The notes: generated from the letters alone by a model not told the origin. Positions 23,097-34,845 are shown, counted from the first letter of the stretch. The stretch is 64,000 nt of DNA from Isoetes taiwanensis (GCA_021234155.1 JAJEKV010000010.1:12358359-12422358); one strand, 5' to 3'. A program made the numbers and translations.

Positions 23097-23320
23097 CGAT
23101 GTGAAGTGGTGTTCTCATTGAGCTTTTGTAAAATCTTTGAGTACATATTGACCCCCTTACTAAGGGATAGAAAATATGAAACGCTTGAAAAAACGAACAT
23201 GCTCCGAAACTAGACAATTTATCGAGAGCATGATAAAACTGAAGAGTGCTAGATAAAGACAATTCTTCTGCTATTGGAATATGCAAATGTGAGAAAATCG
23301 ACTACCGCTCCTCATCGAGA

Positions 23321-23367
23321 TGAGAAACCCTGCTACACTTTTGGGCTTTCGAGGAAACCCCTAATGA
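23321..23367 (-). repeat. Degenerate 3' hairpin, copy E
   Basis: Minus-sense AGGGGTTTCCTCGAAAGCCC followed by AAAAG and later GGGTTTCTCATC, matching the core of the hairpins at 10562 and 34759. The outer arms no longer pair well. Confidence 0.45.
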
Positions 23368-23569
23368 AAAATGGTCGCCAATGCTCTCATTGAATGCCAC
23401 CAGCATACGTTGGCCAAGAAGTGAGTCATTGCAAACATGATGGCGCTGACAACCGAGAGAACTGCAAAAAGGGACCTGCACTAGAAAGTCTGAAAACGAG
23501 AATGACCCGTTAGAAAGTTAGGAGCTTTAAGCCAGGGCCTGTTCCAAACTTCAGTTTCGAAAAAGAATA

Positions 23570-23860
23570 TAATAGCACTCGGAGGCTCCAAGGCCACGCC
23601 GAGGAAGAAACAACAGCCGACCAACCAGGAACTGTCCACGGAATGACCATCGCAGAAAAAACATCTGGTTAGTGTTGCCTCGGAGGCTACATTGCCACGC
23701 CGAGAGAAAATGAAAAAGAAGAAAACCTTGAGGCTCTGATTACCCGCCAAGAAAGAACAAAATAATAAGTATGCCTCGGAGGCTCTGATTACCGCGTGGA
23801 GAGAAAAGAATAATATATCATATCTCGAAGGCTACAGTGCCACACCGAGAAAATGAGACT
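23570..23860 (-). repeat. Minisatellite of ~50 bp stem-loop units
   Basis: About five imperfect copies with CTCGGAGGCT ... GCCACGCCGAG. CTCGG/CCGAG can form a stem in at least three copies. Spaced 45-100 bp. Equivalent in position to the tandem repeats in arrays 1 and 3. Confidence 0.75.
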
Positions 23861-24017
23861 ATTACAGAATCCCCCCAAAAGGAAGAAATGATAATAAGAA
23901 AAGACGTCTCAATCCCCCCAAGTCAGGGTGGGAGGGATGAGGGAAGCTAGGAGGAATAGAATAGAGTAGAGAAAGTAGCTCAAGAGAACGCCGATGAGAG
24001 AACAACTGAAAATGAAG

Positions 24018-24029
24018 AGCATATATAGG
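24018..24029 (-). promoter_or_regulatory. TATA box of small unit, array 2
   Basis: Minus-sense CTATATATGCTC about 40 bp below the head hairpin, followed by a pyrimidine-rich leader. The identical sequence is at 29478-29489 in the large unit. Confidence 0.55.
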
Positions 24030-24055
24030 GGATACGATCCCAAAATAGCAACGTC

Positions 24056-24122
24056 CCTTGCCAAAGAATGGCGGTTCTATTGCGAATGCTTCGCAATAGA
24101 ACCGTGGCATTCTATGGCAAGG
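24056..24122 (-). repeat. Head hairpin at unit junction, extended
   Basis: Inner perfect 15 bp stem CGGTTCTATTGCGAA/TTCGCAATAGAACCG with a 3-base loop (24072-24104). Outer arms CCTTGCCAAAGAATG and CATTCTATGGCAAGG pair at 14 of 15 positions. The right outer arm is part of the 38 bp tail of the preceding unit. Confidence 0.9.
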
Positions 24123-24145
24123 TCCTAGACAAAACATATATTGGC
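24108..24145 (-). repeat. 38 bp unit tail, junction copy
   Basis: Identical to 23059-23096. Ends the large unit and abuts the head of the small unit. Confidence 0.85.
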
Positions 24146-24798
24146 TGATAGAAGAGGAAGCTACTCCAAACCAACAACTTGAAAACAAAGGACAGTACTA
24201 GAAGAGAGCAATGAACCCAAAGAGCAAACAAACAATGTGACTATGGGATCAATGGCATAAAAAGATCCATAATGAGACAGTGGGCAAACGGGACAAAAGA
24301 CCTGATGGAGAATGGAAAGGAAGTAAGAGGAGGTAGTGCTAGGATTACTACGTAATGATATAGAAATGAGGCAAATTAGAACGACTAGGGCAACCAGTGC
24401 AAAATGGGCCACCGACAAACATCAGTATAACGAAATAGATGGCAAATCAAAATAAGAGACAACTAAGAACAACTGAGACTTTTCAGCTCAAGGAATTACG
24501 GAACCCATGGTGCAAATGGGAAAACGTGGCCAAAGAACCGAAGGAATACTTGCAGTGTATGGATTGTAAGCAGTAATACAAAAATAAATTGAGGTTAACA
24601 GAACAAACGAGTAAAGTGAGATAATGGAATAAGCAGCATGAATTTTGAGAGAGCAAAAGAGACGATCAACTGATCAAAGAAGATTACTAAAGAACGTAGG
24701 ATAAACAAGACTGAGAGGATAAAAAAGGGGAAAAACTAAAATGGAATCAATGGTATAGTGGATGTGCTTGAAATATAGGAACACCAAGAAAAGTGCAG

Positions 24799-25230
24799 AT
24801 GGGGAAGGTGGGACTAAAGGAGGAAAATGAGATGGACGAGGCTAGAATACTAAATGGCAATCGGGCACAACAATTAAAAGAGACTGATGAAGGGGCTAAT
24901 GCAACAGGAGATGACTGCAACAAACAGAACAAGTGGAGTGGAAAATCCAAATGGGAAAAAGACTAAAAGAACACGACGTGACAATGGAAATAATGGAAAA
25001 TCATCCAAAAGCAAAAGCAGATGGGAAAGGTGGGACTAAAGGAGCAAAATGAGATGGACGAGGCTAGAATGGCAATCGGGCACAATGATTAAAAGAGACT
25101 GATGAAGGGGCTAATGCAACATGAGATGATTGCAACAAACAGAACAAATGGATTGGAAAATCCAAATGCGAAAAGACTAGAAGAACACGACGTGACAATG
25201 GAAATAATGGAAAAATCATCCAAAATGCAA
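24799..25230. repeat. Tandem duplication, ~215 bp period
   Basis: GGTGGGACTAAAGGAG... through AACACGACGTGACAATGGAA occurs at 24805-25016 and 25028-25230 with few differences. It lies in the purine-rich body of the large unit. Confidence 0.9.
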
Positions 25231-25294
25231 AATAAACAATACTAAGAAGTAATCAAAACATGAGGAGTAATAAAGTAATATGGAAACACCGGAG

Positions 25295-26725
25295 AAAAAT
25301 GAATGAATGAACTATCTATTGCATGGACCTCATAAGGCAACAAAACAAAGAGCAAGTAAAACTGAAAGAGCATACGGACAAACTAGACAAACTGGAAAAT
25401 TATGAGAAGAACAAATAGACCATGAAGACAAATGGACTAAGTAGAGCTAAACGGATGAGCATACCTAAAAACAACTAGCGGATATAACAAACAAAGGAAA
25501 CAGAAGAAAATGCAGTACACAAAACAATGGAGATAGTCCAACGAAACAAACATAAACGAAAACAACTACAAAAGGAGCTGACAAGGCCTGGAACAAAAAA
25601 GCACAACAAGCTTAAAACAAAGCATCGTGAAGGAGGAAGCAAATGGACCAATAAGATAAAGGAAGGTTGACACCATTCAAGACAAACAGAATGAGCAAAA
25701 AGACTAAACTATATCGAGGAAAAAAGGAAGAATGGAGGAACGAGATATGGACGAAATGAAAAACAAAGGGATAATCAGCAACGAAGTAAGATGAACAACA
25801 AAACACTAAAGACACTAAGAAAACAAACAAGACATCAATGGATAAAACGCATAAAAGTGCTAAAGGTGGAGAAAAAACATCAAAGCACCAATAGGATAAA
25901 AGAAAGCAACCGAAATGCAAAAAGAAAAGATGGAACAATAATGCACATGAGACTAATGAAATAACTAGATTGCTAAAAAACTAACTAAAAAACTAGCTGA
26001 ATATGAAAAGTTCATAGATCAATTCGGTATTCAAAGAACGAACTGAAAAAAGAATGGGAGAAAGCAAGACAACTATATACAAAAAGGGGCTAGAAGATAT
26101 TAGAATGCCCACAAAATGACTAGGCACGGGAACCGAGTCACCACTGAAGGGAGAAAGGGAAAAGACAAGAATACAACAAATAGGATGAAGAAAGAATAGT
26201 ATATAGAGTCTATCAGAGAGAAGGGTGGAGTAAAACAGAACTAATGAAATAGAGGAACTAAATGCAAGAAACAAAGAACCCCATACTAAAGGAACGAGCA
26301 TGACAATTGACCAATGGAATAATTAAGGCCGAAGGAGAAATAAAGCAAAAATGGAACCACTGAGCAAAATGAATGAATAGAATAGCTATAGCGCGGAACT
26401 AAGCAAAAATAAAATTGAGAGGGCGAATAGGCAATCTAGCACAACTAGAAAGTATGAAAGAAACAAATAGACCCAGGGAGACTAATGGACAAAATGGAGA
26501 ATGGACAAACATGAGTAAAAACAGCTAGTGACAAATCGGAGGGAAAAAGCAACTAGGAGAGAAGAAGCAGAGAAGACGAAAGCAATAAACAAAACAATGG
26601 AACCAGTCCGACTGACTAATATAGAGGGGACAACAACTGTAAAGGAGATGACATGGCATGGAATGATGAAGCACAACAAACTTAACACACAACCGCATGA
26701 AAGAAGGAAGCGAATGGAACACTAG
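25295..26725. repeat. Diverged tandem duplication, ~1.06 kb period, purine-rich
   Basis: Matching landmarks are spaced ~1060 bp: AATGAATGAATGAAC/AATGAATGAATAGAA (25299/26366), AACAAATAGACC (25408/26463), AAACAATGGA (25520/26592), AAGCACAACAA (25599/26667). The plus strand is strongly A/G biased over 24.4-27.7 kb, so long minus-strand frames here are composition artefacts. Confidence 0.75.
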
Positions 26726-28663
26726 AATGGAGGCTAAGGAACAATCCCAAGGACCAAATGAATGAACAAAACATAAGGACTAAAAAAGATGCAAATGCTA
26801 TATCCCAACAAAAAACTAAGTGTCCCAAGTGGTCTAGATGGACCCAAGCATCCGTATCAAGCCAAAAACGCAATATCAAAGAATAACCACAACCTGAGAA
26901 TAACACCCGCAAGGAGACAACTGAAGCACCGGAGACAAAAATGGAAAAATGGGATACGATGAAACGGTAAAATAAAATGCACATGGTGAGAACCGACCAT
27001 ATTGTTAGACCAAGATTCCTACCATGAACATATGTAACACAATATAATGAGTGAAAAAATGCTCGTATCATAGCACCTTGATCAAGCCGTCAACCAAGGA
27101 AAACAAACTGCATTATGTAAAAAAAAAGGAGGAGGGACGAGGAAATAGATGCCTAAGGGACTTTCTCCAATAGCATAAGCACATGTCAACTGCATATACA
27201 AAAATTACATCACAAAGAAGGAAAATATGGAGGAGAACAAGCAAACCAATCATTATGGAATAATCCCGCCCTAAAACATGCTAATCACTAGCACCCAATA
27301 TGCCAATCACAACAACCAAAAAATGTCGAAACTGACAAAGTGTTGCAAGTGTTGTACCTAACCATGCAAATTAACGTAATCAATTAAGTTGATATAAATA
27401 TGAAAAGCACAAAAAAGGCTAAATGGGTACCCAGCGTAAAAGCGGCAAATGACACAACAGGACTAAATGGACTAAAAGCGAGTCGAACAATAGCATCAAA
27501 GACGAAAATGAGGAACATGGAGCAAATGGGCAATTGGACGGCCAAGGACTAGTAACAAAGCAACTGTAGAAATGCACTTGAAATAGGCTCAAAGTGAAAC
27601 AACTATGAAAAATGAATGAGAGTGCAAAGACGGCCAAAAAATATGAGGGGTAACTAGTCCTAAAGAATTTAACCCAAAAGGGAACAAGACTGATGATTCT
27701 AAAATAGGTTCAAAAGTGGGCTCAATGTATGAAGAGGTTGAAAATGGCTTGATGTATCAAGCTGCAATGAAGAGAGTGTGACAATGATGGAGAAGAGAAA
27801 CAACTTTTGCATTCAATAAAAGGAGTTGAACCATGGTGAAGAGGGCAGCAAACGTGGCAAAACCACCAACAACAATACATTTAAGTCATAAGGTGAAGCA
27901 CTTAGAAAAATAAAATAAAATAAAATCTTATCTTAATGCGCGATGGAGCTCGCTGTCAAATGGGATCATTCAGCTTAGGTTCCACGTATTAGGTCAACGG
28001 CCCTACAAGATGTAAATTAGAGGACATTGCATAAATTGTTACGTCCCTAACTCGATAGTTGAAAATAGCCTGCAACTGCGAAGGCAAGCAATCAAGTTAA
28101 TAAGCCAACTAAGCTGCATATAACAAGGATGAGACAAATCGCGCAAGGCCCTGCAAATCATTTTAATTACATAACAGTAAGGCTAAACTATGTCAAATAC
28201 TTGCTACCAAAACCATGCATGAAGTCCATATCATGCAGTATAAAATAAAATAGCAAAAAACATACTAATATTTAGTACGTTGGTAGCTCTTTTGAACCAA
28301 ACAATTGCATGCTATCATTCCCTTTATAAGGCCACAAAGTTGTAACCTAAAGAGTGTGGCTACAAGGCTAGACGATTGTTGACAAAAACAACTATAATGA
28401 ACCATAACATGGAATTATCCGGTAATGCATAATAGAAAGAAAAGCTGGCACCCAATATCCATATACAAGGACGTGCTATTGTAAAAAAGAACTCAAGACA
28501 AAGCATCTTAACAAGACCGAGATTATAAGCCACGATACGATCATCCACACACAAGTGCCAGCCATACCAAATACAGGGATACCAGAGCCCAGTATCCCCT
28601 TGCTCAACCACAATAAACAAGCAAAAACTCACAACAGAAGCTGCGATGGTCTGGGATCGATTC

Positions 28664-28752
28664 CTGCCGACTTGATCTCTGGCCGACTTGATTCCTGTCG
28701 ACTTGATTTCTGGGATCGAATCTCTAGCAACTTGAATTCCTGCCGACTCCAT
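28664..28752. repeat. 16 bp tandem repeat (CCTGCCGACTTGAT)
   Basis: About four to five units of TCCTGCCGACTTGATC and variants in tandem. Confidence 0.7.
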
Positions 28753-29531
28753 GTGCCACGTGGCGGATTCCCCAAACGCAGTCCTGCAGAAACGAGGAAA
28801 AGTGAGCACCGCCATTTGCTAATCCATTCGGTGCTGCAGATCCTCATCGATGTGTTTCTTCAATGGTACTCAGACAGGATGCCACAACCAAATCGCTGAT
28901 TCGTTGTATCAGAAGCCTCAACCAAGTCGATCCAAAAAGCCAGGGACTCTCCAGAGAAGCTCCTGACGGAAGTCTCTGCATCTGCCCGATCTTTGCTGCC
29001 ATAGCGGCCAGTTGGGTCGATTTTATAAAAGAAATCCAACCAAATGAACCAGAGCTCTGCATCTGAAAAACTTCTTAAACTAACAAGACAAAAATCTGTT
29101 CTAGAAAAATTAAGGAAAGGCAACAGCATATATATGAACCAGATAGATCTTACAGCACTGGACCACAGTATACCAAAAACCCAAAGCCGATTCGGGACCA
29201 ACCATCGATCTGGGTACACTCCAGGCGAGTGGTAGGCCAGTAGCAACACGAGGCATCAGCCAAAAACCTAAAGCCTTGAAACCCCTCTGAACAACTGCTT
29301 CGGATCAGATCTAGGAAGAGAATGAAGAGGGGAAAAGCTTGTGAAACAAATTCAAAACAAAAGGGGATGAAGGAACAACAAGAATCCAGCAGGAAATTGA
29401 TAGAAGCTAGGAGGAATAGAATAGAGTAGAGAAAGTAGCCCAAGAGAACGCCGATGAGAGAACAACTGAAAATGAAGAGCATATATAGGGGATACGATCC
29501 CAAAATAGCAACGTCCCTTGCCAAAGAATGG

Positions 29532-29564
29532 CGGTTCTATTGCGAATGCTTCGCAATAGAACCG
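29532..29564 (-). repeat. Head hairpin at outer boundary of array 2
   Basis: Same perfect 15 bp stem as 24072-24104. Homology between the two heads ends at 29571, so the outer arms and tail are absent here. Confidence 0.9.
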
Positions 29565-29571
29565 TGGCATT

Positions 29572-31245
29572 ATGTAATGGGGAGTGTGGACTGTGGGGTC
29601 CCGCGACCGGCGTTAGCCGGGAGCGGTTCACTAGCCCACTAGAAAGTCGGACCAGTTGTCACATTCCAACAATATAGAAATTGGGAAGCCTTTTTTTCTG
29701 TGTTTTTCGCTCGTGGGATTCACCATGCTCAAGCTTCAGAGATGAACCGAATCGCAGAGTTGGATCTAAGACATCTCAGGTTGTCTTTGAAGGGGATATT
29801 TGCAAAAAATCTGTTGTGGGAACTGATAGCGAATATGTCAATGACAGGGCTTTGATCTCTGTCTTGTGGGTTTATAGTAACGGGTTTTAGGTCAGACAAT
29901 GGAAAGCATTCTTTACAACTCCACACAGATCGTGCTACAGAGCCTAAGCATAGAACCAAAAGATTTTGTAATGAAACTCACCTGACTTTGCAAAATCATG
30001 CGCAAAAATGTCGTTGCAGCAAGATATTTGCATGACATATTTAGTCTATCCTGGGCACAAGCTATCCAAAATCGACCATATTCTTCAAGGTAGATAATTT
30101 CATGGATGGCCTACTTCGCTTTGCATTCAGACCCAAAACAGTGACAAAAAAAGGCATATAAAAAACACAGATATTTTGAGGGAAACAGAGTACTGAGTAT
30201 TTTGGGCGAAATGGAGTATTTGGTGTCAGAGTATTATGGGCAAGTAAGGATTCAAGCACAAGCGGGAATTAAGCATTCAACAACAGAGTTTTTTGACCTG
30301 TTTCGCCTAAGCATTCAAAACTATCTGCAAAAACCTGTTGATTTGGGTTTAGGAAGGAACAACGAGCCACCGACAAACTGGGGGAGCCTGTCATACAGAA
30401 TGTGGTTGCGCATTGTAGAAGAGTGCCATGTGGCAGCATAAAATTACACCAAGGCGACATATTATTTGATGTGGTTTATATATTACATTATTGATATACC
30501 CATTTAGTTATCCGTAATTTGGTGACCCTGGAAAATAGACTAACCTAAACCTGCTGATATTTGTGTTGAGGGCGGTTCACGGTACGGCCATTAGGGTTAG
30601 GGTTCAAGTTGCGGCTATGCGGAGGTGCTCTCTAGTGCCCTGAGATCTTGATTCCGTTGCAGCATCTTGATTCAGACCCCGCAAGTTGATCTGATAATGA
30701 AAACAGACAAGCTGAATGGAGCGTAAGTTGCACTTACCAGAGCGATCTCTTACAAACAAGGAGGTACACTTTTTTTTGGTCCATTTCTTCTGCTCTCTGA
30801 AGATAAAGCTACTTTGTTGTCGTTTCAAGGTGTTGCGTTTGATTCAAAACATTTCTTGTTGTCTCTGATTCGATGATGTTTTTTATTTCCTCTTAACTCC
30901 GTTAACTCTTCAGTGCAAAGAGACTGGTCCTTATTTGGTCATTTATGCTTACACTGTCTAAACGCAGCACTCCACCGGATTTGTTTTCTGCTTGTAGGAG
31001 TTCATGAAGATGTGCTCCTCCTTCATCAGTGGCTGAGAAGAAGCTTGAACATCAAATTCCTGCTCTGTTTCCTGCTGCTTGAGCGGCCTTATAAGCTCTT
31101 TGCTCAGCGGCTTGGAGCGTCCTTTTGATCGGCCTCAGCTTGCCTTGCCATAACTGGCCTCAGTTTGATCGGTACATCTTTGAACCAACGCCCTTGCTTT
31201 GTGTTTTAGTATTTTATTTTGCTTTAACAGAGCTGGCAAGATGCA
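29572..31245. other. Interval without supported genes
   Basis: Mixed-composition sequence. Open frames are under 80 codons and featureless. A GGGTTAGGGTT telomere-like pair is at about 30592. Confidence 0.5.
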
Positions 31246-31415
31246 ATCTAGTTTTGATGGTTTACAACAGAGGTAACCAGTTCTAAGCTTTTACCCAAGT
31301 TCAATCTAGTTTTGGATGGTTTACAACAGAGGTAACCAGTTCTAAGCTTTTACCCAAGTTCAATCTAGTTTTGGATGGTTTACAACAGAGGTAACCAGTT
31401 CTAAGCTTTTATCCA
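31246..31415. repeat. Three tandem copies of a ~63 bp repeat
   Basis: CAATCTAGTTTTGATGGTTT ... GGTAACCAGTTCTAAGCTTT occurs three times at ~63 bp spacing, nearly identical; the last copy decays after TTTTATCCAAG. Confidence 0.95.
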
Positions 31416-31492
31416 AGGACATCTTATGGTAGCAAAAGTATAGGCCCAGATCACCTCACATGCATATGATTAAATTTATTTGGATGCGCCCA

Positions 31493-31682
31493 AGAAATGA
31501 CGTTTTCCTTCGTTTCAACGAATAGAAGGAAAACGAGGTTCTAGGAATACGGAGGCGGTTAGCAGTTAGTTAGTTCTTCCCCTTTTTTTTCCCTATTTAT
31601 ATGCTTTCTCGTACGTTTCTCTCTCATCAGCTCTCTTGGTGCATTTCCTATCCTCCTCTTCCTTCTCCCTTCGGTTTGGCCC
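31493..31682 (+). promoter_or_regulatory. Head/promoter segment of unit 1
   Basis: Starts with the 11 bp perfect stem CGTTTTCCTTC/GAAGGAAAACG (31501-31535). TATTTATATG begins at 31594, with pyrimidine-rich leader after it. Repeated at 34106-34294 with only a few differences. Confidence 0.65.
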
Positions 31683-32056
31683 TAGACCCACGTCCTTGCC
31701 TTCGGTTCGACATATTCTGGCCTTTTTGCTTGCCTTGGTCGTTTTCCCCTGCTTTCTACATTCTTTTTTCTTTTAGGTTTCCTTGAACCGCCTCAAATTC
31801 GACCGGGGTTGTTGCTGGCTTGTCTGCACAGCTCCGGAGTCTCCTTCGACATACTAGTGGTCTCTGCAGTTGGTTTGTTTTCGCCTGGTTTCTGCAGTTT
31901 TCTGTTGCTGATTCGTTTGGCTCAAGTCCCATATTTTGGCTTTTGTTCCTTTCGTTTTGCTCAGAAGGGAGTCTTGCTCTTTCGATTTTGCACAAAAGGG
32001 AGGCTCGGTGCTTCTCGGTGTGTTTCCGATCCATCTACGCTTCCACGCTTCTTGTT

Positions 32057-32608
32057 ATGGCCCCAAAAGCTGGTGGGTTGAAGTTCAGGAAGAGCCATGC
32101 ATCCGAATCTTCTGAGCAGGTTCCAGCTTGGCTTAAAGCCATGGAAGACAAGTTGGAGGTGAAGTTTGACGATCTGAGTGGCCTTCTGGAGAGCAGGTTG
32201 CAGACTAAGATTGATGATCTGGGTAGCGCAAAAGCAGAAATTCTTGCGGCCCTGGAAACCAAGGTTTCATCTTTGCAGGAAGAAATTCAGCAGAAGAGCA
32301 AGAGAGCAAAAGCCCCTCTCTTAAAATTTCACGAAAATGTGAAACTGTATGATTGTTTGAATGAGTTGGAAGACTGTTTTTTTGATTTGGAGAGGCACTT
32401 GCAGTCGTACGGATCCCTGGATGCAACAGCCAAAGACATCATAGCCAGAGGTAACTCTTTGATTTGTAAAAGGAAAAAAATAATATGCATCAGGGATAGG
32501 GAAGGGCCAAGAATTGCAGAATTCTATGAAATGGGGGAGTTTGGCCTTTTCGATTTCAAGAACAGCCCAAAAATAGGGCTCGATGGACCTGTGGTGACTC
32601 TGTCATAA
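32057..32608 (+). CDS. Coiled-coil, Gag/ORF1-like protein
   Basis: ATG 32057 to TAA 32608, 183 residues, starting MAPKAGGLKFRKSH. The open frame extends upstream without ATG; I chose the first Met after the leader. Residues ~20-80 are heptad-rich (WLKAMEDKLEVKFDDLSGLL, then SLQEEIQQKSKR), predicting a coiled coil. The C-terminal half has LEDCFFDLERHLQS, then a basic KRKKIICIRDREGP segment. The K/R-rich plus IRDREG pattern reminds me of the short first ORF of some retroelements, whose product packages RNA; this is a weak resemblance. It is the only convincing frame in this array and lies ~370 bp below the TATA box. About 1.4 kb of the unit follows with no replication enzyme, so the unit is probably non-autonomous. 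Confidence 0.55.
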   Translation: MAPKAGGLKFRKSHASESSEQVPAWLKAMEDKLEVKFDDLSGLLESRLQTKIDDLGSAKAEILAALETKVSSLQEEIQQKSKRAKAPLLKFHENVKLYDCLNELEDCFFDLERHLQSYGSLDATAKDIIARGNSLICKRKKIICIRDREGPRIAEFYEMGEFGLFDFKNSPKIGLDGPVVTLS

Positions 32609-34073
32609 CCCTTTTTAATATGTGTTGTCTGCTGTTTCCGTCTGTGTTTGCATTTAACCTGTTTAAGAGCTTCCAGTGTTCCGGTATCTCAGATTTGCGG
32701 GGGATTTAACCCTGTTGTTTTGGGAGTCTGCCCATAATGGGGCTTTAAAAATCTGTTCTTTTTTCATGGCCTTCTTGTGGTTGGAAGGAACAAACTTGTC
32801 TGTGTTTTAGTGCTTTGAGGAGCAGAGTTTCAGGAGGAAGGCTCCGCTTTATTAATAATGCTTTTTTACGGAAGAGTTAAGCTTGTTTCTTATTGTCTCG
32901 TTTCGATGCTTTAAGGAGCGAGTTTCGAAGAAGGCTCCTCTTTTTAATACATTATTGTCTGGAATAGTTAAGCTTGTTTCTTAATGATTTACCCGCTTCA
33001 ATCTGGCAATCTTGATTCAACGGCTGCATGTGTAGGTTCTTGTTTCTTGTTTCTTGTGTAGTTTCATCGCCTTCTATTGAAACAAAATGTTTTGGTAGAT
33101 CCAGCGTTATTTGTCTGTCTCTGCTGCCTTTTACATGTTTTAGGCATTTCTAGACACTTTCAAATGAGGTCTTCTGTTTGAGTTCTGCAACTTATTGTTT
33201 AACAATCTATTGTCATTCTTCTAGCTGACCATATGGGCTTCTTTACTGTCGAAAGGCCATCCTGGATAATGGCAATCTGTGTATGCGGGAATGGCAGAAT
33301 CCTTAGCATGTGTAGAAAATACTGGGGAATTCATTGAATGGAGAACTCGGAACTCTGTATTAAAGTCTCAGACGCAAGTTAAGCTGGAGTCATGCCATTT
33401 CTGCGGTGTTCTGGCCGCAGTTCATTGCCGTACCTTCCTGCTCCAGTTGCCTTGCCATGCCGCTGTCGGCAGGCGCTTCCCGCCTCTCACCTCGCCCTGT
33501 TCTTGTCTTACCCAGGCATCTCAAAGCTGGCCGCCTGGCTCTGCCGTCCATCTCTAAACGTAGCTACTTTACTTTATGTTGATCGAGGTTTTTTTCTTGA
33601 CCATTAACTGAGTTTCCTATGATTGGTAAAGCTTAGCCTAATATAAATTAATACTTAACTAAACTTTCGAACCCATACTAAGGTTTGTTATTATTCTATG
33701 CTTTTATAACTAAGGTTTTATTATCTTCTTAACCCATGTCTAAGGTTACCATGTTAAGCCTCCTTGGTCTCATAGAGGTTTTTCTTAAAGATGCTAGACG
33801 TAGCGATAGTGCTTGCCACCTTAACTTTTGGGTCGCTCGACCAGAGACTGCGCTATAATAAAGTTTTGTATGCCCTTTCTTTTAGCGCCGGTTTTTCCTT
33901 CCCCCATGGATGGTGCACCATAGAAATGGTTTTAGATTTGAAACGTGAATAATATGTGGTCTTATAGCGGGTGGTCCTAGCACTCAGCTGCTAAGCTTCT
34001 TTCATTGTATGTGAGCAACTACTGACTCCTTGCCCTGCTTAATGGATTTTATATTATTCACGCCTGCTTTTGA

Positions 34074-34109
34074 CATTCTTGTCCATGTCTAGCCGTAGTA
34101 TTTCTAGAA
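34074..34109 (+). repeat. 36 bp unit tail, junction copy
   Basis: CATTCTTGTCCATGTCTAGC... through TTTCTAGAA, identical to 34910-34945. Confidence 0.9.
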
Positions 34110-34163
34110 ATGACGTTTTCCTTCGTTTCAACGAATAGAAGGAAAACGAGGTTCTAGGAATAC
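34098..34163 (+). repeat. Head hairpin at unit junction, extended
   Basis: Inner stem CGTTTTCCTTC/GAAGGAAAACG. Outer arms GTATTTCTAGAA and TTCTAGGAATAC pair at 11 of 12 positions; the left arm is the end of the 36 bp tail, the right arm lies inside the unit head. Confidence 0.88.
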
Positions 34164-34339
34164 GGAGGCGGTTAGCAGTTAGTTAGTTCTTCCCCTTTTT
34201 TCCCTATTTATATGCTTTCTCGTACGTTTCTCTCTCATCAGCTCTCTTGGTGCATTTCCTATCCTCCTCTTCCTTCTCCCCTTAGGTTTGGCCCACCCCC
34301 ACCCTTCTCCCCTTTTTATGACTTGTTTGAAAACTAACT

Positions 34340-34555
34340 CTTTGTTGGAGGCTTGGTGCCTAGTTGGAGGCGTAGCGCTGGTTGGTGGCCTAGTGCACCG
34401 GTTGGGGCCTTGGTGCCCGGGTTGGGGCCTGGATGCCTGGTTGAGGCTTTTGTGCTTGGTTGGGGCCTTTGTGCCTGGTTGAGGCCGGTGCGCCTAGTGG
34501 AAGGCTTGGTGCCTAGTTGGAAGCCTTGGTGGCTGGATGGCCTTGGTGGCCTTTG
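34340..34555 (+). repeat. Minisatellite of ~24 bp GGTTGGGGCCT units
   Basis: About eight variable units such as GGTTGGGGCCTTGGTGCC. Frames through it give repetitive Gly/Leu/Trp/Val peptides that I do not regard as genes. Confidence 0.85.
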
Positions 34556-34758
34556 GTTTGTCTTCTTTTGTGTATGCAGGGTTTAGCGTGGCTGTTTGGA
34601 GGAGGGCTCTGGATTCGGAGCACAAGATGAAGATCAATGGAGAAGACAATTCAAACATGTTTCGTCTTTGGCAATTTCTTTGTTGTAATGTATTTTCACC
34701 CAATAAGGCTAGTCAGCATGAGGGTACAATATCTATTATGTTTTTGGACCTAGCATCG

Positions 34759-34845
34759 GTTAGTGATCCCATTATTGTCAGGGTTTTTCCTCGAAAACCC
34801 AAAAGGGCGAGGTTTTTTAATCCCGGCCATAATGGTTTCACTAGC
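34759..34845 (+). ncRNA. Conserved 3' hairpin, copy A
   Basis: Core CAGGGTTTTTCCTCGAAAAC, turn CCCAAAAGGG, then GAGGTTTTTTAATCCCGG. Arms GTTAGTGATCCCATTAT and ATAATGGTTTCACTAGC pair at 14 of 17 positions. It lies ~65 bp before the unit's tail. Transcription is not shown. Confidence 0.6.

Larger units (their letters stand above)
23059..29571 (-). mobile_element. Hairpin-headed element array 2 (large unit plus small unit)
   Basis: Minus-strand head-to-tail pair. A 169 bp segment (29403-29571 and 23943-24111) is almost identical between the two heads. It holds a perfect palindrome, a TATATATGC-type TATA box and a leader with CTCTCATCGGCGTTCTC. The large unit runs from 29571 down to 24146 and ends in a 38 bp tail (24108-24145). 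The small unit runs from 24107 to 23097 and ends in the same tail (23059-23096). The outermost head lacks any preceding tail. The large unit's body shows no coding frame I trust; the small unit carries a minisatellite and a decayed 3' hairpin. Confidence 0.75.

Noticed and set aside
24161-27637. Several long minus-strand frames rich in Phe, Leu, Ser and Cys
   Set aside because: They arise from purine strand bias; no start context, no conserved motif, and internal repeats break them.
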